DNA of 64,000 bases from Methylobacterium sp. J-090. GTDB taxonomy: Bacteria > Pseudomonadota > Alphaproteobacteria > Rhizobiales > Beijerinckiaceae. Positions 25,195 to 33,888 of the stretch are shown here, piece by piece. The position numbers and the translations under genes are program-made. Location: assembly GCF_022829345.1 (NCBI RefSeq), contig NZ_JAKSXV010000097.1:36132-100131 (forward strand), given 5' to 3'. Each line of letters starts with the position of its first letter. The stretch's first letter is position 1. The notes beneath the pieces were generated by a model, which saw only the letters and a program-made list of their open reading frames with translations, did no database searches and was not told the origin of the DNA.

Positions 25195-26313
25195 ATGACG
25201 AGTCCCCTCTCCCCCTGCCCCCTCCCCGCCGCCCCCGCCTCCGATCCGGATGCGTGCTGGGCCGCCGTCGCCGCCCGCGATCCGGCGGCCGACGGGCGCT
25301 TCGTCTACGCCGTGCGCACCACGGGCGTGTATTGCCGGCCGGGCTGCGGCGCCCGCACCCCGCGCCGGGCGAACGTGAGCTTTTACCTGACCCCCACGGC
25401 GGCACGGGCTGCGGGCTTCCGCCCGTGCCTGCGCTGTCGCCCCGACGATCCGCCCCAGGCGCAGCGTCACGCCGAGGCGGTTGCCCGGGCCTGCCGGCTG
25501 ATCGGAGAGGCCGAGGAGCCCCCTGCCCTCGCGGCCCTGGCCCGCGCCGCGGCCTTGAGCCCGTTCCACTTCCACCGGGTGTTTCGGAGCGTCACCGGCG
25601 TGACCCCCAAGGCCTATGCCGAAGCCGTGCGGGCGGAGCGCCTCGCCGCGGCGCTTCCCACGGCCGGGACCGTGACGGAGGCCGCGTACGCGGCGGGCTA
25701 CGGCACGGCGGGCCGGTTCTACGCCGCCGCCGGACCGCGCCTCGGCATGTCGCCCGGCGCCGTTCGCAAGGGCGGGGCCGGCGTCGCCATCCGCTTCTCC
25801 GTGGCGGCCTGCACCCTCGGCTTCGTCCTGGTGGCGGCCACCGAACGGGGGCTCTGCGCCATCCTGCTCGGCGACGATCCCGAGGGGCCGGTCCGGGAAC
25901 TCCACGCGCGGTTCCCCCGGGCCGCGATCACGCGGGACGAGGCCGGGTTCGCGGCGCACGTGGCCGAGGTCGTGGCCTTCGTGGCGGCGCCGCGGCGCGG
26001 CCTCGCCCTCCCCCTCGACATCGGCGGCACCGCCTTCCAGCAGCGGGTCTGGGAGGCCCTGCGCACGATCCCGGCGGGACGGACGGCGACCTACACGGAC
26101 ATCGCGAAGTGCATCGGCCAGCCCGCCGCCGTGCGGGCCGTGGCGCTGGCCTGCGCCGCCAACGCCCATGCGGTGGCGATCCCCTGCCACCGGGTGGTGC
26201 GCGCCGACGGGGCGCTCTCGGGCTACCGCTGGGGCGCCGCGCGCAAGGCCGCGCTGCTGGCCCGGGAGGGCAGCCGCGCGGCCGAGGACGGCGAGGGACC
26301 CGATCCGGCGTGA
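25195..26313 (+). CDS. ada: Bifunctional Ada regulator and O6-alkylguanine-DNA methyltransferase
   Basis: A 372-residue Ada. Domain 1 (residues ~15-85) has the four zinc cysteines in 'TTGVYCRPGCGARTP' and 'GFRPCLRCRPDD', the first being the methyl-phosphotriester acceptor. An AraC-type HTH follows (~95-180, with 'LSPFHFHRVFRSVTGVTPKAY'). The C-terminal OGT domain (~200-350) has the active-site 'AVAIPCHRVVRADG'. Ada repairs alkylated DNA and, once methylated, activates its own regulon, here probably alkA-ada themselves. No Ada box was identified. Confidence 0.94.
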   Translation: MTSPLSPCPLPAAPASDPDACWAAVAARDPAADGRFVYAVRTTGVYCRPGCGARTPRRANVSFYLTPTAARAAGFRPCLRCRPDDPPQAQRHAEAVARACRLIGEAEEPPALAALARAAALSPFHFHRVFRSVTGVTPKAYAEAVRAERLAAALPTAGTVTEAAYAAGYGTAGRFYAAAGPRLGMSPGAVRKGGAGVAIRFSVAACTLGFVLVAATERGLCAILLGDDPEGPVRELHARFPRAAITRDEAGFAAHVAEVVAFVAAPRRGLALPLDIGGTAFQQRVWEALRTIPAGRTATYTDIAKCIGQPAAVRAVALACAANAHAVAIPCHRVVRADGALSGYRWGAARKAALLAREGSRAAEDGEGPDPA

Positions 26314-26425
26314 CGGGGCGTCCCGCACGGGCCACCCCTGTCCGCGCGGTTGGTCTGGAAGGCTTGTCTGTGAGGCCCGGGCGGGGGAAGAGGGGCCCCG
26401 GCCCGCGAAGAAGAGCCCCGATCCG

Positions 26426-27358
26426 TTGCGCGCGACACCGCCCTCCCCCGCCCGGCCCGCCGGGAGCCCGCCGGCGGCCCTGGCCGCCTACCCGATCCTG
26501 GCCGGCACCATGCTGCTCTGGGGCGGCAACGTAGTGGCGGGCAAATGGGCGGTGGGCGAGGTCTCGCCGCAGGTGCTCACCTGCCTGCGCTGGGCCATCG
26601 CCTGCCTCGTCCTGGCGCTCCCGGCCCGCGCCGGCCTGCGGGCCGAGTGGGGCCGGCTCAGGGCCCACTGGCCCTACGTGCTGCTCATGGGAGGGTGCGG
26701 CTACACCCTCTACGCGAGCCTGTTCTACGCCGCCGGCCTGTTCACCACGGGCATCAACATCGCCCTGTTCCAGGGGTCGATCCCCGTCCTCGTCATCCTG
26801 ATCAACTACGGCGTCCACCGGGTGGCCGTGGGCGGCGCGCAGGCGCTCGGCGTCGCCGTGACCCTGGCCGGGGCGGTGGTGGCGGCGACCCACGGCGACT
26901 GGCGGGTGCTCACCCATTTCGGCTTCAATCTCGGCGACGTGCTGATGCTCGCCGCCTGCCTGTTCTATGCCGGCTACACCGTGGCGCTCGGCGCCCGGCC
27001 GAAGGTCTCCGGCCTGACCTTCTTCACCGCCATGGCGCTCGCCGCCTTCCTCACCTCCCTGCCGCCGCTCGCCGCCGAATGGGCGCTGGGCCACACGATC
27101 TGGCCGACGCCGAAGGGGTGGCTCATCGTGGCGTTCGTGGCCCTGGGGCCGAGTCTTCTGGCCCAGCTCGGCTTCATGCGCGGGGTCGAGCTCATCGGCC
27201 CGAACCGGGCGGGGCTGTTCGTCAATTTCGTGCCGATCTTCGGGGCGGGCCTCGCCGTCCTCTTCCTCGGCGAGCCGTTCCGCTGGAACGACGCCCTGGC
27301 GCTCGGCCTCGTCATCGGCGGCATCGCCATCGCCGAGCGCCTCGGCCGGCGGCGCTGA
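26426..27358 (+). CDS. DMT superfamily (EamA) permease
   Basis: A roughly 310-residue, ten-helix drug/metabolite transporter of the EamA type with two repeated five-TM halves; 'LLWGGNVVAGKWAVG' is in TM1 and 'AGLFVNFVPIFGAGLAVLFLGEP' (truncated here to its conserved core AGLFVNFVPIF) marks the second half. The substrate is unknown. The start is uncertain: TTG at 26426 keeps TM1 whole, while the first ATG (26509) would cut into it. It converges on the protease gene at a shared hairpin. Confidence 0.8.
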   Translation: MRATPPSPARPAGSPPAALAAYPILAGTMLLWGGNVVAGKWAVGEVSPQVLTCLRWAIACLVLALPARAGLRAEWGRLRAHWPYVLLMGGCGYTLYASLFYAAGLFTTGINIALFQGSIPVLVILINYGVHRVAVGGAQALGVAVTLAGAVVAATHGDWRVLTHFGFNLGDVLMLAACLFYAGYTVALGARPKVSGLTFFTAMALAAFLTSLPPLAAEWALGHTIWPTPKGWLIVAFVALGPSLLAQLGFMRGVELIGPNRAGLFVNFVPIFGAGLAVLFLGEPFRWNDALALGLVIGGIAIAERLGRRR

Positions 27359-27367
27359 CGCCGCCGG
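27346..27367. terminator. Bidirectional hairpin between convergent genes
   Basis: CCGGCGGCG-CTGA-CGCCGCCGG is a perfect 9-bp stem whose loop contains the stop codon of the DMT gene. It sits in the 13-nt space before the converging protease gene. There is no T-tract, so it is a stem-only candidate terminator. Confidence 0.4.
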
Positions 27368-27371
27368 CGGA

Positions 27372-28259
27372 TCAGGGACCCGCCGGCCCCGCCACGGCCT
27401 TGCGCAGGGCGGCGAGCAGGGCGCCCTCGAAGGCCAGCGCCGAGCCGTAATGGAACTCGATGTCGAACGGCTTGCGGGCGTTCATGGAGAGGGACGCGCT
27501 CTGCATGGCGATGAGCCGGCCGGCCTCGTCGAACAGGCCCGAGCCCGAGCCGCCGAAGCCGTCGTTGCAATCGTGGCGCAGGCGCCGGATGCCGCCCTCG
27601 CTCGGCGGATCGACCTGGCGGATGGCGCAGGCCTCGAGGCTCGCCGGCCCGCGATAGTTCTCGTGCCCGCCGGGCGACACCATCACGACGGGCAGCCGCA
27701 TCGGCCCCTCCCCCAGCTCGGGCGCGGCCGGCAGGGGCTGCGGCCGGGCGCCCTCCACGGGCCGCACGAGGCGCAGGATCGCCCAGTCGTCGGTGATGTG
27801 GAGCGCCTGCGACGCCGGCACCGCCCCGAGCTCGATGCTGCCCGGCACGAAGTCGTAGTTGCGCCCGCCGATCTGGAAGAAGCAGTCGCCCACCTCGCGC
27901 GTGGTCTCGAGGCGCCGGTTGCGGAAGTTGTGGGCGTTGAGCACCACCACGGACGGATCGCCGACGAGCCAGGCGGCGGCGGCCTTGCGCGGAATGCCGT
28001 CCGGCCCGTGGCAGAACAGCACGCCCGCCCCCGGATAGCGGTCGATGTCCGCGCCCGTCAGGTCCCGGCGCCCGTCCCGGGGATAGAGGGCGGCCAGAGT
28101 CCCGACCGGGGCGTGCTTCGCGACCGGGGCGTTCGAGATCGGCCCATCCCGCGCCGGGGCCGGTGCGGGGGCGCAGAGCAGGGCCGCGAGGGCGATGCCG
28201 AGCCCTCTCGCGAGGCCCCCGCGCGCGGTTCCGCGTCTCCGCCCAGCCCCTGGCGCCAT
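27372..28259 (-). CDS. Exported trypsin-like serine protease
   Basis: A 295-residue chymotrypsin-fold protein with a signal peptide (cleavage near 'APAPARDG'). The triad is complete: His in 'VVVLNAHNFRN', Asp in 'HITDDWAILRL' and Ser in 'CNDGFGGSGSGLFD'. Cys residues suggest disulfides. The target is unknown. In M. extorquens the gene divergent to mxaF is mxaW; here this protease takes that place, and no mxaW is seen. Several upstream starts exist; the ATG chosen gives a standard leader. Confidence 0.82.
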   Translation of the reverse strand: MAPGAGRRRGTARGGLARGLGIALAALLCAPAPAPARDGPISNAPVAKHAPVGTLAALYPRDGRRDLTGADIDRYPGAGVLFCHGPDGIPRKAAAAWLVGDPSVVVLNAHNFRNRRLETTREVGDCFFQIGGRNYDFVPGSIELGAVPASQALHITDDWAILRLVRPVEGARPQPLPAAPELGEGPMRLPVVMVSPGGHENYRGPASLEACAIRQVDPPSEGGIRRLRHDCNDGFGGSGSGLFDEAGRLIAMQSASLSMNARKPFDIEFHYGSALAFEGALLAALRKAVAGPAGP

Positions 28260-28410
28260 CGGTCCCCGCTCCCCTCGACCGGCCCGTTCGCCCGCGCCGT
28301 TGCGACAGTGGTGCGACGGCCCCCTAGGGGCGGTCAAGCGTCGGGTCGCCGCTGCGCGATTCTCACGCTCTATTTGCCGAAGTTTCCCGACTATAAATGT
28401 CGGATCGTCT

Positions 28411-28441
28411 AGAGACTTTGCGACAGGAAGATGGCTAGAAA
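28411..28441 (+). promoter_or_regulatory. Candidate mxaF promoter
   Basis: TAGAAA at 28436-28441 matches the -10 hexamer reported for Methylobacterium mxaF promoters. Upstream, AGAGAC (28411-28416) or GAGACT is a candidate -35 region, with a spacer of 18-19 nt. A start about 7 nt after TAGAAA would give a leader of roughly 168 nt, close to the long leader described for M. extorquens AM1 mxaF. Position and -10 are seen; use in vivo is inferred. Confidence 0.5.
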
Positions 28442-28463
28442 TAAGGGCTGAAGGGACAGTAAT

Positions 28464-28501
28464 AAGCTTCTTATAAGACTACGTTAGTCTGATAAAAGCT
28501 T
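28464..28501 (+). promoter_or_regulatory. Long dyad in the mxaF 5' leader
   Basis: AAGCTT-C-TTAT-A-AGACTA, CG, TTAGTCT-G-ATAA-AAGCTT: the two arms pair over about 16 bp with one mismatch and one bulged base around a tiny loop. It lies inside the predicted untranslated leader, 115-150 nt before the mxaF ATG, in a strikingly A/T-rich patch. It could be an operator for MxaB-type regulators or a stabilising 5' hairpin in the mRNA. Confidence 0.55.
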
Positions 28502-28615
28502 AAGAGCGCGGCGGTTCTTCTGAGGAGCGCGGCACCGATGTTCCGAAACGGCGGGAGAAACAGCCACGCACGACCGCAGGGTCGAGAGACGGGGCGGCAG
28601 CTGAGGAGACGCACG

Positions 28616-30499
28616 ATGATGAGGTACCTGAGTTCCGTGTCGGTGCTGGCCGTGATGGCCCTGGCGCCCATCGGGATGGCCACCAGCGCGGCCGCCAACG
28701 ACAAGCTCGTCGAGCTGTCGAAGAGCGACGAGAACTGGATCATGCCGGGCAAGAACTACGACTCGGACAATTACAGCAAGCTCAAGCAGATCAACGCCAG
28801 CAACGTGAAGCAGCTGAAGCCGGCGTGGACGTTCTCCACCGGCCTGCTCAACGGCCACGAGGGCGCGCCCCTCGTCGTCGACGGCAAGATGTACATCCAC
28901 ACCTCGTTCCCGAACAACACGTTCGCCCTCGGCCTCGACGATCCGGGCCTGATCCTGTGGCAGGACAAGCCCAAGCAGAACCCCGCCGCCCGCGCGGTCG
29001 CCTGCTGCGATCTCGTGAACCGCGGCCTCGCCTACTGGCCGGGCGACGGCAAGGTGCCGTCCCTCATCCTGAAGACGCAGCTCGACGGCAACGTCGCGGC
29101 GCTGAACGCCGAGACCGGCGAGACGGTGTGGAAGGTCGAGAATTCCGACATCAAGATGGGCTCGACGCTCACCATCGCCCCCTACGTGGTGAAGGACAAG
29201 GTGATCATCGGCTCGTCCGGCGCCGAGCTCGGCGTGCGCGGCTACCTCACCGCCTACGACGTGAAGACCGGTGCCCAGGTGTGGCGCGCCTACGCCACGG
29301 GCCCCGACAAGGACCTGCTGCTCGGGCCCGACTTCAACGTGAAGAACGCCCATTACGGCCAGAAGGGCCTCGGCACCTCCACCTGGGAGGGCGACGCCTG
29401 GAAGATCGGCGGCGGCACCAACTGGGGCTGGTACGCCTACGATCCCGGCACCAACCTGATCTACTTCGGCACCGGCAACCCGGCGCCGTGGAACGAGACC
29501 ATGCGTCCCGGCGACAACAAGTGGACGATGACCATCTTCGGCCGCGACGCCGATACGGGTGAGGCCAAGTTCGGCTACCAGAAGACCCCGCACGACGAGT
29601 GGGATTACGCCGGCGTCAACGTGATGATGCTGTCGAACCAGAAGGACAAGGACGGCAAGGATCGCAAGCTCCTCACCCATCCGGACCGCAACGGCATCGT
29701 CTACACGCTGGACCGGACCGACGGTTCGCTCGTCTCGGCCAACAAGATCGACGACACCGTCAACGTCTTCAAGTCCGTCGATCTGAAGACCGGCCAGCCG
29801 GTGCGCGATCCCGAGTACGGCACCCGGATGGACCACCTCGCCAAGGACGTCTGTCCGTCGGCCATGGGCTACCACAACCAGGGCCACGATTCCTACGATC
29901 CGGAGCGCAAGCTCTTCTACATGGGCATCAACCACATCTGCATGGACTGGGAGCCCTTCATGCTTCCGTACCGTGCGGGCCAGTTCTTCGTCGGTGCGAC
30001 GTTGAACATGTACCCCGGCCCGAAGGGTGACCGTCAGAACTACGAGGGTCTCGGCCAGATCAAGGCCTACAACGCCATCACGGGCGAGTATAAGTGGGAC
30101 AAGATGGAGCGTTTCGCCGTGTGGGGCGGAACGATGGCCACCGCCGGCGACCTCGTCTTCTACGGAACGCTGGACGGTTACATCAAGGCCCGTCACTCCG
30201 ACAACGGCGACCTTCTGTGGAAGTTCAAGCTGCCGTCGGGCGCCATCGGCTACCCGATGACCTACAGCCACAAGGGTGATCAGTTCGTCGCCATCTACTA
30301 CGGCGTCGGCGGATGGCCGGGCGTCGGCCTGGTGTTCGATCTGCAGGACCCGACCGCCGGCCTCGGCGCGGTGGGCGCCTTCAAGAAGCTCGCCAACTAC
30401 ACCCAGATGGGCGGCGGCGTGATGGTGTTCTCCCTGAACGGCAAGGGTCCGTACGACGATCCGAACGTCGGCGAGTACCAGACGGCTGCCAAGAAGTAA
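28616..30499 (+). CDS. mxaF: Methanol dehydrogenase large subunit, calcium/PQQ type
   Basis: A 627-residue periplasmic quinoprotein that oxidises methanol to formaldehyde. A signal peptide ends near 'ATSAAANDK' (residue ~28). The vicinal disulfide 'VACCDLVNRG' (~130), W-motif propeller repeats, and the catalytic 'PHDEWDYAGVNVMML' segment are present. After the catalytic Asp comes Tyr-Ala, not the Asp-x-Asp pattern of lanthanide XoxF enzymes, so this is MxaF using Ca2+. AGGAG lies 7 nt before the first of two ATGs. It heads the mxa cluster; MxaI and MxaG are its partners. Confidence 0.97.
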   Translation: MMRYLSSVSVLAVMALAPIGMATSAAANDKLVELSKSDENWIMPGKNYDSDNYSKLKQINASNVKQLKPAWTFSTGLLNGHEGAPLVVDGKMYIHTSFPNNTFALGLDDPGLILWQDKPKQNPAARAVACCDLVNRGLAYWPGDGKVPSLILKTQLDGNVAALNAETGETVWKVENSDIKMGSTLTIAPYVVKDKVIIGSSGAELGVRGYLTAYDVKTGAQVWRAYATGPDKDLLLGPDFNVKNAHYGQKGLGTSTWEGDAWKIGGGTNWGWYAYDPGTNLIYFGTGNPAPWNETMRPGDNKWTMTIFGRDADTGEAKFGYQKTPHDEWDYAGVNVMMLSNQKDKDGKDRKLLTHPDRNGIVYTLDRTDGSLVSANKIDDTVNVFKSVDLKTGQPVRDPEYGTRMDHLAKDVCPSAMGYHNQGHDSYDPERKLFYMGINHICMDWEPFMLPYRAGQFFVGATLNMYPGPKGDRQNYEGLGQIKAYNAITGEYKWDKMERFAVWGGTMATAGDLVFYGTLDGYIKARHSDNGDLLWKFKLPSGAIGYPMTYSHKGDQFVAIYYGVGGWPGVGLVFDLQDPTAGLGAVGAFKKLANYTQMGGGVMVFSLNGKGPYDDPNVGEYQTAAKK

Positions 30500-30594
30500 G
30501 TCTCACGACTACGACGGAACCTCGCTGGCCCCCGGCCGGCGGGGTTCCCCGACGCCCGAGAGTTCGCGCGCGAAGGCCAGCGGGAGGACACGCC

Positions 30595-31548
30595 ATGTCC
30601 GAACCCGAGATGTCCCGCCCGAGCGCAGCCCAGAAAACAACCGAACAACGGATCTCCCCCATGTCGCTCGTCACCGGACGTCGCCGCGCGGCGCTCTCGG
30701 CCACCTCCCTCCTGGCGCTGGGGTTCCTGTCCTCCGCCCAGCTGTCCTCCGCCCATGCCGCCGAGGACGCGAAGGCCCCGGCGCCCGCCGACGACAAGAC
30801 CCTGCGCGTCTGCGCGGCGGTGCAGCCGCCCCTCTCCCTGAAGGACGGGTCGGGCCTCGAGAACCGGATCGCGAGCGCCGTGGCCGAGGCCATGGACCGC
30901 AAGGTCCAGTTCGTCTGGTCGGAGAAGCCGGCGATCTACCTCGTCCGCGACGGCCTCGACAAGAAGCTCTGCGACGTGGTGGTCGGCCTCGACAGCGACG
31001 ATCCCCGCGTCCTCGTGACCAAGCCCTACTACCGCAGCGGCTACGTCTTCATCACCCGCGCCGACCGCGACCTCGACATCAAGTCCTGGGCCGATCCGCG
31101 CCTGAAGAGCGTCGACCACATGGTGGTGGGCTTCGGCACCCCCGGCGAGGCGATGCTGAAGGATATCGGCCGCTACGAGGAGGACATGGCCTACCTCTAC
31201 TCGCTGGTGAACTTTCGCGCGCCGCGCAATCAGTACACCCAGATCGACCCCGCCCGGATGATCAGCGAGGTCGCCGGCGGCAAGGCCGACGTCGCCGTGG
31301 CCTTCGGCCCCGATGTCGCCCGCTACGTCAAGGATTCGAGCACGCCCCTGCGGGTCACGCCCGTGCCCGACGACACCGTGCGCAGCGACGGCCAGAAGAT
31401 GCCCCAGAGCTTCGACCAGTCCATGGGCGTGCGCCGGGACGACACCGCCCTGAAGGCCGCCCTCGACGCCGGCATCGCCAAGGCCAAGCCCCAGATCGAG
31501 GCGATCCTGAAGCAGGAGGGGGTGCCCCTCGCGACCGCCTCGAACTGA
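30595..31548 (+). CDS. mxaJ: MxaJ, periplasmic binding-protein-like methanol oxidation factor
   Basis: A 317-residue protein with the bacterial solute-binding protein 3 fold. A leader with hydrophobic core (ALSATSLLALGFLSS) precedes the domain starting 'LRVCAAVQPPLSLKDGSGLE'. Further family stretches are 'LDKKLCDVVVGLDSDDPRV' and 'GKADVAVAFGPDVARYV'. MxaJ is needed for active methanol dehydrogenase and may act as a chaperone for MxaF/MxaI assembly. GGGAGG 8 nt before the ATG at 30595 supports that start, though it puts a polar 22-residue extension ahead of the signal peptide. The alternative is ATG at 30661. Confidence 0.9.
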   Translation: MSEPEMSRPSAAQKTTEQRISPMSLVTGRRRAALSATSLLALGFLSSAQLSSAHAAEDAKAPAPADDKTLRVCAAVQPPLSLKDGSGLENRIASAVAEAMDRKVQFVWSEKPAIYLVRDGLDKKLCDVVVGLDSDDPRVLVTKPYYRSGYVFITRADRDLDIKSWADPRLKSVDHMVVGFGTPGEAMLKDIGRYEEDMAYLYSLVNFRAPRNQYTQIDPARMISEVAGGKADVAVAFGPDVARYVKDSSTPLRVTPVPDDTVRSDGQKMPQSFDQSMGVRRDDTALKAALDAGIAKAKPQIEAILKQEGVPLATASN

Positions 31549-31631
31549 TCCGCGCCAGTCCCGGGCCGCTCGAAGGGGCGGCCCGCCCAGAACCCGACCG
31601 GACGGTCGGAGAACCCCATCAGAGCAATTTC

Positions 31632-32237
31632 ATGCGTCATCTCAAAGGCCTTCTGGCCGGATTCGTCGGCCTCGGCCTCGTCACCGCCGGGTTCTCGGCC
31701 GGGCTCTCCGCCCTGGCGCAGCCGGCGTCCGGCCCGCAGAGCGGGTTCGTGTTCCGCAACACCGTCACGGGCGAGCAGCTCGACGTGTCCCAGGGCAAGG
31801 AGGGCGGTCGCGACACGCCGGCCGTGAAGGAGTTCTTCCAGACCGGCAAGAACACCTACATCGACGACAAGTCCTGCCTGCGCAACGGCGAGTCCCTGTT
31901 CGCGACCTCGTGCTCGGGCTGTCACGGGCATCTGGCCGAGGGCAAGCTCGGACCCGGCCTCAACGACAATTACTGGACCTATCCGGCCAACACCGAGGAT
32001 ACCGGCCTGTTCGCCACCATCTTCGGCGGCGCCAACGGCATGATGGGTCCGCACAACGAGAACCTGACCCCCGACGAGATGCTGCAGACCATCGCCTGGA
32101 TCCGCCATCTCTATACCGGTCCGGCCAAGGATGCCGTCTGGCTCAGCGCCGATCAGAAGAAGACTTACACGCCCTACAAGCAGGGCGAGACCTTCCCCAC
32201 GGACGTCAAGGGCCAGTGCAAGCCGCTGGAGAACTAG
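31632..32237 (+). CDS. mxaG: Cytochrome c-L, electron acceptor of methanol dehydrogenase
   Basis: A 201-residue periplasmic class I c-type cytochrome. The signal peptide ends near 'SALAQPA'. Haem is bound at CSGCH (residues 94-98), and Met of 'NGMMGPHNE' is the likely sixth ligand. The C-terminal 'KTYTPYKQGETFPTDVKG' is typical of cytochrome c-L. It takes electrons one by one from MxaFI and passes them to cytochrome c-H and an oxidase. It lies between mxaJ and mxaI with gaps of 83-90 nt. Confidence 0.95.
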   Translation: MRHLKGLLAGFVGLGLVTAGFSAGLSALAQPASGPQSGFVFRNTVTGEQLDVSQGKEGGRDTPAVKEFFQTGKNTYIDDKSCLRNGESLFATSCSGCHGHLAEGKLGPGLNDNYWTYPANTEDTGLFATIFGGANGMMGPHNENLTPDEMLQTIAWIRHLYTGPAKDAVWLSADQKKTYTPYKQGETFPTDVKGQCKPLEN

Positions 32238-32327
32238 CGTTCCTGGGAAGTCACGCCGCGCAACCAACCGCGCGGTGAACGATGAGCGGCACACGCGCCG
32301 CGCCAACCATAAACGGAGGAGACGAAC

Positions 32328-32633
32328 ATGCGGACGTTCATTTTTGCGGTGGCGCTCGGTGCGGGCGCGGTGCTGGCCGCTCCGGCCATGACCACTTCGG
32401 CGATGGCCTACGACGGCACCAAGTGCAAGGCCGCCGGCAATTGCTGGGAGCCCAAGCCCGGCTTCCCGGAGAAGATCGCCGGCTCGAAGTACGACCCCAA
32501 GCACGACCCGAAGGAGCTGAACAAGCAGTCCGAGTCGATCAAGGGCATGGAAGAGCGCAACGCCCGGCGCATCGAAGCCGCCAAGAAGTCCGGCAAGTTC
32601 GAGTACGACGTCACCAAGCTGTCGTCGAACTGA
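32328..32633 (+). CDS. mxaI: Methanol dehydrogenase small subunit
   Basis: A 101-residue beta subunit. After a signal peptide (cleavage near 'TSAMAYDG') comes the mature chain of about 74 residues with the disulfide pair in 'GTKCKAAGNCWEPKPGF' and a Lys/Glu-rich amphipathic tail ('ERNARRIEAAKKSGKFEYDV'). It wraps round MxaF in the alpha2-beta2 enzyme; XoxF enzymes lack such a subunit, which supports the calcium-type assignment. A ribosome-binding site (GGAGGAGACGAAC) precedes the ATG. Confidence 0.96.
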   Translation: MRTFIFAVALGAGAVLAAPAMTTSAMAYDGTKCKAAGNCWEPKPGFPEKIAGSKYDPKHDPKELNKQSESIKGMEERNARRIEAAKKSGKFEYDVTKLSSN

Positions 32634-32679
32634 AGCCGCTGCGCGCCCGGCCAAGCGCCACGGTGCGATGACGGCGCGC

Positions 32680-32789
32680 CTCCCTCCCCCTTGCGGGGAG
32701 GGAGCGAGGGTGGGGGTGGCTCCGAGAGAGACGCGCCGTCTCCGGCACCACCCCCACCTCCCTCTCCTCCCCGCAAGGGGGAGGAGAGC
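32680..32789. repeat. Intergenic palindromic repeat, family B, copy 2
   Basis: Left arm CCTCCCTCCCCCTTGCGGGGAGGGA to GGGTGGGGGTGG (shown only in parts), right arm CCACCCCCACCTCC to CTCCTCCCCGCAAGGGGGAG. It lies in the 223-nt gap between mxaI and mxaR, so the mxa transcript would fold strongly just after the structural genes. Confidence 0.8.
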
Positions 32790-32856
32790 CGCCTCGACGG
32801 CACGCGAGGTGATCGCGACCGCCTCGCCAAGAGACCGAAATCAAGGCCCCCGCGTG

Positions 32857-33888
32857 ATGAACGAGACCCGCCCCGGCGACGCGATGCTCACCGACTGGCG
32901 CGAGGCCGCCGGCCGGTTCGAGCGGGCCGTGGGCGGCGCCGTGGTCGGCCAGGCGCGGGCGATCCGCCTCATCACCATCGCGATCTTCGCCCGCGGCCAC
33001 GTGCTGCTCGAAGGCGATGTCGGCGTCGGCAAGACCACCCTGCTGCGGGCCGTCGCCCGGGCGCTCGGGGGCGCCTACGAGCGCGTCGAGGGCACCGTCG
33101 ACATGATGCCCACGGACCTGATCTACCACACCTACCTCGCCGAGGACGGGCGCCCCCGCGTCGAGCCCGGCCCGGTCCTGCGCCGGGCCGAGGACCTGTC
33201 GATCTTCTTCTTCAACGAGATCAACCGCGCCCGGCCCCAGGTGCATGCCCTGCTCCTGCGCCTCATGGCCGAGCGCAGCCTGACCGCGTTCAACCGCGAG
33301 TACCATTTCCCCAACCTGCAGGTCTTCGCCGACCGCAACCGCGTCGAGCGCGAGGAGACCTTCGAGCTGCCCGCCGCCGCCCGCGACCGCTTCCTCATGG
33401 AAATCGGCATGGAGGCCCCGCGCGACGCCGAGAGCCGCCGCGCCCTCGTGTTCGATCCGCGCTTCCACGACACCGACGCGCTGATCGCCGGGATCGACGC
33501 CGACGTGCTGGACCACGCCGCCATCCCGGGCATCGCCCGCGCGATCCAGCACGGCATCCAGGCGAGCCCCGCCATCGAGGCCTACGTCGTCGGCCTTTGG
33601 GAGGCCCTGGTGCGTCCCGGCGGCGCCGGCATCCGGCTTCCCGGCATCGACATGGAGGCCCTGGTGCAGGGCGGGGCCTCGCCGCGCGGCGTCGCCTTCC
33701 TCGTGCGCGCCGCCAAGGTCCGCGCCTGGCTGGAGGGCCGGGACTGGCTGGTGCCCGAGGACATCCGCGCCGTGTTCCCCGAGGTCATGGCCCACCGCGT
33801 CTTCCTCGAACCCGTCTACGAGATGCGCCGCGCCGCCATCGTGCCGGAGCTCTGCCGCGCCGTGTTCGACACGGTGCCGGCGCCGTGA
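32857..33888 (+). CDS. mxaR: MoxR-type AAA+ ATPase of methanol dehydrogenase maturation
   Basis: A 343-residue MoxR-family ATPase. Walker A 'LLEGDVGVGKTTLLRAVAR' (about residues 50-68), Walker B 'LSIFFFNEINRARPQV' and sensor 1 'NRVEREETFELPAAARDRF' are visible. MoxR ATPases act with VWA-domain partners as metal-insertion chaperones, here MxaS, MxaC and MxaL for MDH. It opens the second block of the cluster. A GTG at 32854 is an alternative start one codon earlier. Confidence 0.93.
   Translation: MNETRPGDAMLTDWREAAGRFERAVGGAVVGQARAIRLITIAIFARGHVLLEGDVGVGKTTLLRAVARALGGAYERVEGTVDMMPTDLIYHTYLAEDGRPRVEPGPVLRRAEDLSIFFFNEINRARPQVHALLLRLMAERSLTAFNREYHFPNLQVFADRNRVEREETFELPAAARDRFLMEIGMEAPRDAESRRALVFDPRFHDTDALIAGIDADVLDHAAIPGIARAIQHGIQASPAIEAYVVGLWEALVRPGGAGIRLPGIDMEALVQGGASPRGVAFLVRAAKVRAWLEGRDWLVPEDIRAVFPEVMAHRVFLEPVYEMRRAAIVPELCRAVFDTVPAP

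Noticed and set aside
28471..28752. A 93-codon minus-strand frame over the mxaF leader, considered as mxaW
   Set aside because: It is antisense to the mxaF signal peptide region and has no mxaW resemblance I can support.
28616..30499. Reading the methanol dehydrogenase as lanthanide-type XoxF
   Set aside because: The residue two after the catalytic Asp is Ala, not Asp, and mxaI and the full mxa maturation set follow.
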